A DNA stretch of 12,538 nt from an uncultured Bacteroidia bacterium. Its GTDB lineage: Bacteria; Bacteroidota; Bacteroidia; Bacteroidales; Prolixibacteraceae. How positions within the stretch are numbered: the first letter of the stretch is position 1; each line of letters opens with the position of its first letter. The notes below the pieces were generated by a model. It made no database searches. It was not told where the DNA came from and was given only the letters and a program-made list of their open reading frames with translations. Made by a program: the position numbers and the translations under genes. The stretch spans positions 1 to 12,538 of the forward strand of contig CAIOOC010000245.1 in NCBI GenBank assembly GCA_903859795.1, in the 5' to 3' direction. Positions 8,214 to 12,538 of this stretch are shown piece by piece.

Positions 8214-10091
8214 TTAACTCAACCTGCTCTTAATTCCATACTCCTTATCAATTTTAAGAAAAGGAATAAGAGCCAATGTGGGTATTGCGCAGATTAAAAC
8301 CCAAATAAAGAAGTGGTTATAACCCAGTAGGTCCTGTAACCAGCCGGCAATCATACCTGGAAGCATCATTCCCAATGCCATAAACCCGGTACAAATCGCG
8401 TAATGTGCTGTTTTGTGCGCTCCGTCGGCAAAGTAGATCATATAAAGCATAAAAGCAGTAAAACCAAACCCGTAACCAAATAGTTCAATGGCAACAGCAA
8501 TATTAATAATTATCAAACTCTCAGGTGTAAACCATGATAAATAGAGGTATGAAAGATGTGGTAACGTAATACACAAGGCCATAGGCCAGATCCAATATTT
8601 TAGCCCCTTACGTGAGGCTGCAATTCCCCCGATAATCCCCCCTAAGGTGAGTGAAATCACACCTACCGTACCATATACCAATCCAACCTGTCCGGTAGTC
8701 AGGCCTAATCCGCCCACTTCACGTGCATCAAGAAGGAAAGGAGGTGACATTTTAACAAGCATTGCTTCGCCTAACCGATAGAGTAACAAAAATGCAATCG
8801 CCAATCCTGCCTTTTTTTTTTGAAAGAAAGATGCGAAGGTATTTCCAAATTCCCTGAAAATATCGGTTGCCGAATGCGTTTCTGTCGCGTGATCCGAAAA
8901 GGGACGAGGCAGTACAAATCGATGATAAATAAAAATCAACAGGAAAAACCCGGCCAGAATAAAAAAGGTGATGCTCCAGGCGAGTCTTAAATTTCCTGAA
9001 ATTCCACGAAATTCAGAAAGAACCTTGTCACGGAGCTTATAGTCGAGCTGAACGACAAGATACGCCGGCTTTTGCCAGTTTTGATGGGTAAAAACCAACC
9101 GTTCACCATAAATGATTGATATACTCTTGTCGCCGTCACTAAGCCGTGAGTTAAGTACCACTGTCTCGCCTAGGCGTGGTTGTCTTGTAAGCCTGACAGC
9201 AACAATTCCGGCATTCCCAACACTTCCATATAAGCCTGCCGAATCAGTTTTGTGTTTTCCAAAATTGTCTTTTATGAAAGTCCCAAGCGGCAAAGAAATA
9301 TATTTTGTCCACCATGAAACTTTTTTCTTGCCCTCCTCAAGAATTGACGTCTCTTCGCTGGTAGAAAACCCATTTTTTCGGTTTTCATCCGATGCGAAAT
9401 ATTTAATTCGGTTAAGTGAATCGGCCTTTATATTTGCGACATCAAGTATCATCCTGGCAGGAAAGGCCACAAAGGTCATTTTACCAGTTTGAGGTATCAA
9501 TGTATTGCTGGTTTGTAATTTAACCTCCTTATGTGCTTCGACAGAAGTCTGTACTGTAAATTCCAATGGCTCCAACCCGGTAAAACTTTCAAGAGAACCG
9601 GCAATAATAATTAAAAGTCCTTGTCCGGTAATCATAGCCAGGCGGTAAAATGTGCTGCGAATACCTACAAAGAAGGACTGTTGCGAGCTATCCAAAGCCA
9701 GCATATAAAACCCGTCTGCTGCAATATCATGAGTCGCCGAGCTGAAAGCAATCAGCCAAAGGATCGTCAGGGTCGCCTGAAAGAAAAATGGAACCGGGAT
9801 AAGAAATGCCACACCTGCCAGTCCCGCTCCAATAAGAAGCTGCATGGTAATGATCCACCACCGTTTAGTTCTAAGCATATCGACAAACGGACTCCAGAAG
9901 GGCTTAATAACCCATGGTAAATAAAGCCAGCTAGTATAAAGTGTAATATCGGTATTTGATATACCAAGCCGCTTGTACATAATAACAACCACCGTCATTG
10001 CAACTACGTATGGCAGACCCTGTGCAAAATATAGCGAAGGAATCCAAGCCCAGGGTGAGGTGATCTTTCCTTGCCGGTAATTTTGGTTCAT
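8214..10091 (-). CDS. AmpG-like MFS transporter with a large extracytoplasmic insertion
   Basis: The protein has 625 residues, against roughly 400-500 for ordinary AmpG-type MFS permeases. Hydrophobic segments lie near residues 15-38, 49-66, 77-100, 104-122, 142-167 and 372-393, and six more lie between about 428 and 612. This gives twelve helices. A-T-H-D-I-A-A-D-G-F-Y (119-129) and F-V-G-I-R-S-T-F-Y-R-L-A (141-152) resemble conserved AmpG/acetyl-CoA-transporter segments. The extra length is residues about 168-371, between helices 5 and 6, and predicted to face the periplasm. AmpG imports GlcNAc-anhydroMurNAc muropeptides. Here the partners (DigH-like, NagX-like, NagZ-like) suggest uptake of peptidoglycan-derived or chitin-derived sugars. 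A run of ten A residues in the coding strand (8812-8821 on the + strand) lies in the Q-K-K-K segment. The start is the first Met, before a short polar stretch ahead of helix 1, with no clear ribosome binding site. The exact substrate is not shown by the sequence. Confidence 0.87.
   Translation of the reverse strand: MNQNYRQGKITSPWAWIPSLYFAQGLPYVVAMTVVVIMYKRLGISNTDITLYTSWLYLPWVIKPFWSPFVDMLRTKRWWIITMQLLIGAGLAGVAFLIPVPFFFQATLTILWLIAFSSATHDIAADGFYMLALDSSQQSFFVGIRSTFYRLAMITGQGLLIIIAGSLESFTGLEPLEFTVQTSVEAHKEVKLQTSNTLIPQTGKMTFVAFPARMILDVANIKADSLNRIKYFASDENRKNGFSTSEETSILEEGKKKVSWWTKYISLPLGTFIKDNFGKHKTDSAGLYGSVGNAGIVAVRLTRQPRLGETVVLNSRLSDGDKSISIIYGERLVFTHQNWQKPAYLVVQLDYKLRDKVLSEFRGISGNLRLAWSITFFILAGFFLLIFIYHRFVLPRPFSDHATETHSATDIFREFGNTFASFFQKKKAGLAIAFLLLYRLGEAMLVKMSPPFLLDAREVGGLGLTTGQVGLVYGTVGVISLTLGGIIGGIAASRKGLKYWIWPMALCITLPHLSYLYLSWFTPESLIIINIAVAIELFGYGFGFTAFMLYMIYFADGAHKTAHYAICTGFMALGMMLPGMIAGWLQDLLGYNHFFIWVLICAIPTLALIPFLKIDKEYGIKSRLS
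8976..9590 (-). other. Sequence encoding the extracytoplasmic insertion of the MFS transporter
   Basis: This stretch encodes residues 168-372 of the transporter: about 200 mostly polar residues between helices 5 and 6. Its second half (about residues 293-352) reads as beta-strand sequence, with V-A-V-R-L-T-R-Q-P, then S-D-G-D, then L-V-F-T-H-Q-N-W-Q-K-P. This resembles the 'F-x-x-x-N-W-x-x-P' end of Calx-beta-like extracellular repeats. The first half (about 175-290) has no fold that I recognise. The domain assignment is a pattern match by eye. Confidence 0.6.
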
Positions 10092-10180
10092 AATTGGTCT
10101 GTTAGTGTGTAACTTATTTCACTTTCCGGGTAAGACATCCCACCTTAAACTTAGCAAATCAAACAATATAATTCCATCCT

Positions 10181-12538
10181 TTAAGGCAACCGTTCAAAAG
10201 AATACCCTTTTTGTTTAAGCGTCTTAATAATTTGATCAAATGTGCTGTAAAATTTATCGGTTCGGTCGGGATGAGTACCTAAATGAATCAAAATAATTGC
10301 ACCATTAAGATGGTCCGGATTAATCTTTTCGAATTCAAATAAGTGCTCTGCCAGAATCTTCGAAGATTTATAATTCAGCATCTGTGGCGTTGTATAATCA
10401 CCATTCGTACCAACTCCCGGCGTGAAATTAATCAATTGCATCGTACGATCACCACTCCAACGGCTGATTTTGGTATTGTACCACTCATAGGGTGGAAGAA
10501 AATATTTCACCGTTGAAGCTTGAATCCCGAATTTCAGAAGTTCGTTAAGGTTACCGGTCATATCGGAATCAAATTGATAACGGGTGATTAACATCGAATC
10601 TTGCTTCTCCCACGGTGCGTAAAGCAAATGCCGGTCTGAATGGGGACCGATAAAATGTTTGTCATGTAGCATACGTTCAATAACTTTCTTAAAACGGGGA
10701 TTCCTCAAAAAATTACCCGTAAGGAAAAAAGAACCTTTAATTTTCGCATTGGCAAGGCTTGATAATATATGATCAGCTCCTTCACCATATTCGTCAGCTG
10801 AAAAGATCAGATAAACAGTTTTTTTCTTTTTATCAAGCCTTACAACTGCACCATTGGCATCAACCTCCAAATTTTCCAGCTTAAGCTGGTGAATTCCCTC
10901 CTTTTCAACTGTAGAGAGGTAGTAACTCAAACTTGCAGTGCCATCCATTGTAGGCTCATTTGAAGTATAATCACCCATATCATCGTGATAAACTGCAAGG
11001 CCATGTTGAAACGAGGGGAAATCATCCGGCCTGTATAATTTAACTTCAATATGATTATTGAAAATATCACGGTATACCGGACCATCCACAAGGCCGCCAA
11101 AAGTAGGTTCTTTGGTCAGCCACGTGATCGAGGAGTGTGGCCAGTGCGGATACACTCCGCCGGCAGGTAAACCACAAATCATACTTGTACCCCACGGGTT
11201 ACATCCAAATAACCAATCCCGCAACGCACCCTCCATCTCCGTATAGGTTGAATCGGAAGTCGCTTCAAAATAGAGTCTGGCCTGTGTTATTGCAGCAACA
11301 GTCAGATTATTGGAGCACCAGATATATGGGATTCCATTAAGAAACGGATCATTCTTCCCTCGTTCATAGATTACCTTTAAACCGCGATTCATAAATTCGC
11401 TGTAGGTTTTTGAATCTTCGTTACTCAGGATTGCCTGATTGGCATGTCCCATATTTACAAAAGGGTAATACTGATAATGCCGTGCAGTTCCCCGCTCCAT
11501 CCATGGTGTAATTGGTTCAAGCTGTCCCCAGTAATTTGATTGTTTCCGATAATATTCTGATCCAGTTAGCCTGTAAAGTTCAGTTGCTGCAAGTTCAAGG
11601 TCATCCACGTAGTTTTCTTCTTCATAAAAGTAAGGAGAGACAGTGCATGCCGTTTGAGTGACACCCAGATCAGAGAGGCCAAAGGCATAAGCCTGACGAG
11701 CTTTTTGGGCAAGCATTTTACTGAAAACGGGATCAATTTTCGAAAATATTCCAGCACCCAGGGCAAAAGCTGCACTAAACTTCCCCGCTACGGATGAAAC
11801 GCCGGTAGTCCGGTTCTTGTATTTTGATAATCCCTGAACTTTTCCGGTCACAAAATAAACAGGCCGGAATAACCCGTTTCCATACGAAGCAGTATCCTTA
11901 TTGGGGAGTCTGAACCCTCTATGGTCACGGTCGTCTGCAACCTGATTATACATCTCTACACTATCCGGATTCATCTTTACAAGCCACTCCAAACCCCAGC
12001 GAATTTCGTTAAGAATATCAGGAATACCATCTGCTCCCGGTAAACCGGAGGCCTTATATTGGTCACCAAATACTTCCGGATTTTTCAAAAAGGCAAACTG
12101 CATTTGATAAACTGCATTTGCCGAAGTAGTTACATATTGAAGGTAATCTGTTGCATCATGCCACCCCCCTATCACATCGATAATCTGGCCACTTTTTGTG
12201 GGATGGTCGACTATAAACCCATCATGGGTATGGCACGAATCCTTCAGAAAGGGATTATAACCACATCGCTGCTGACGCATGTAGTTGAGTGTATAGTCAG
12301 CTGTCCCTTTGTAGACCTCAGTAGAAATTGGAAATTCAGCGGATTTGGTATCTCCCGACCTAAGAAAATATCGGCCTGGTGTTGAAAAAATTGAAAAATT
12401 GAGGCGTGCCGCACCTTTCATACCCCATTTCGAGCCGTTATAATTCAGTGGAACATTTTTAAACACTATTATCCCTGTCTCTGCATCAACCAACTCAAAA
12501 TTATGTAGTTCTACATTTTCATCGGATAAAAATACGGC
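10181..12538 (-). CDS. GH9 glycosidase fused to a CE4-type polysaccharide deacetylase, 5'-truncated by window edge
   Basis: The frame runs open from the right edge to a TAA at 10181-10183, giving 785 visible residues. A TTG at 12491-12493 is not a convincing start, because in-frame coding sequence with the same Ig-like character continues upstream to the edge. Residues here are numbered from that TTG. Residues 1-60 end an Ig-like (CelD N-terminal type) domain. The GH9 catalytic domain (about 60-530) has G-G-W-H-D-A-T-D (109-116), the usual D-A-G-D aspartates with G replaced by T. It also has G-C-N-P-W-G-T-S (430-437) and D-Y-T-S-N-E-P-T-M-D (508-517), whose E513 is the expected catalytic acid. 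The CE4-type domain (about 558-770) has F-S-A-D-E (564-568), H-S-D-R-H (618-622, metal-binding His), F-L-P-P-Y-E-W (665-671) and I-L-I-H-L-G (734-739). Known GH9 activities include endoglucanase and exo-glucosaminidase. With a deacetylase attached and amino-sugar neighbours, the latter is attractive but unproven. It is probably the upstream gene of the cluster within the window, 89 bp before the transporter. Confidence 0.91.
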   Translation of the reverse strand, partial: AVFLSDENVELHNFELVDAETGIIVFKNVPLNYNGSKWGMKGAARLNFSIFSTPGRYFLRSGDTKSAEFPISTEVYKGTADYTLNYMRQQRCGYNPFLKDSCHTHDGFIVDHPTKSGQIIDVIGGWHDATDYLQYVTTSANAVYQMQFAFLKNPEVFGDQYKASGLPGADGIPDILNEIRWGLEWLVKMNPDSVEMYNQVADDRDHRGFRLPNKDTASYGNGLFRPVYFVTGKVQGLSKYKNRTTGVSSVAGKFSAAFALGAGIFSKIDPVFSKMLAQKARQAYAFGLSDLGVTQTACTVSPYFYEEENYVDDLELAATELYRLTGSEYYRKQSNYWGQLEPITPWMERGTARHYQYYPFVNMGHANQAILSNEDSKTYSEFMNRGLKVIYERGKNDPFLNGIPYIWCSNNLTVAAITQARLYFEATSDSTYTEMEGALRDWLFGCNPWGTSMICGLPAGGVYPHWPHSSITWLTKEPTFGGLVDGPVYRDIFNNHIEVKLYRPDDFPSFQHGLAVYHDDMGDYTSNEPTMDGTASLSYYLSTVEKEGIHQLKLENLEVDANGAVVRLDKKKKTVYLIFSADEYGEGADHILSSLANAKIKGSFFLTGNFLRNPRFKKVIERMLHDKHFIGPHSDRHLLYAPWEKQDSMLITRYQFDSDMTGNLNELLKFGIQASTVKYFLPPYEWYNTKISRWSGDRTMQLINFTPGVGTNGDYTTPQMLNYKSSKILAEHLFEFEKINPDHLNGAIILIHLGTHPDRTDKFYSTFDQIIKTLKQKGYSFERLP

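Noticed and set aside
10092..10180. Bacteroidetes-type promoter (TTG / TAnnTTTG) before the transporter gene
   Set aside because: A TAAGTTTA sequence is close to the -7 consensus, but no TTG lies at the right distance, so it is not better than chance in AT-rich DNA.
12491..12493. TTG start for the GH9/CE4 gene
   Set aside because: The frame stays open for 15 more codons to the edge, and a GH9 protein with an N-terminal Ig-like domain should have a longer N-terminus with a signal peptide.

Overview
The window looks like part of a Bacteroidetes (Bacteroidota) chromosome, probably from an environmental Bacteroidales-like lineage. The evidence is moderate GC, A-rich gene starts with no clear Shine-Dalgarno sequence, and gene families typical of the phylum: a NagZ/beta-lactamase fusion, a GH9/CE4 fusion and a CxxCH-repeat cytochrome. 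The lineage is inferred from protein families; there is no rRNA or other marker gene here.

Left part (2-2350, + strand): the 3' portion of a very large multiheme c-type cytochrome. It is a tandem array of 72-75-residue units, each with three CxxCH sites and three further conserved histidines, closed by a 51-residue C-terminal cap. 32 complete CxxCH motifs and one truncated motif are visible. The gene is open at the window edge, so the full protein has more. At the DNA level, 1-876 is a two-copy repeat with a 438-bp period, which suggests recent expansion of the array.

Right part (12538-2371, - strand): five genes in one direction, 30-94 bp apart. In transcription order they are a GH9 glycosidase fused to a CE4-type deacetylase (5' end outside the window), an AmpG-like MFS transporter with a large extracytoplasmic insertion, a secreted GHL10/DUF187 glycosidase related to E. 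coli DigH/YddW, a NagX/HGSNAT-like membrane acyltransferase family protein, and a NagZ-type GH3 glycosidase fused to a serine beta-lactamase-like domain. The families point to breakdown, uptake and salvage of GlcNAc-containing glycans, meaning peptidoglycan fragments and/or chitooligosaccharides. A plausible flow is glycan cleavage outside the inner membrane (GHL10, GH9/CE4), import (AmpG-like) and removal of terminal GlcNAc (NagZ-like), with NagX possibly re-acetylating glucosamine ends. This pathway is inferred from family and context.

The cytochrome gene and the glycan cluster converge with 20 bp between stop codons and appear unrelated in function. No rRNA, tRNA, CRISPR array, insertion sequence or convincing terminator was seen, and no gene-free stretch exceeds 100 bp.
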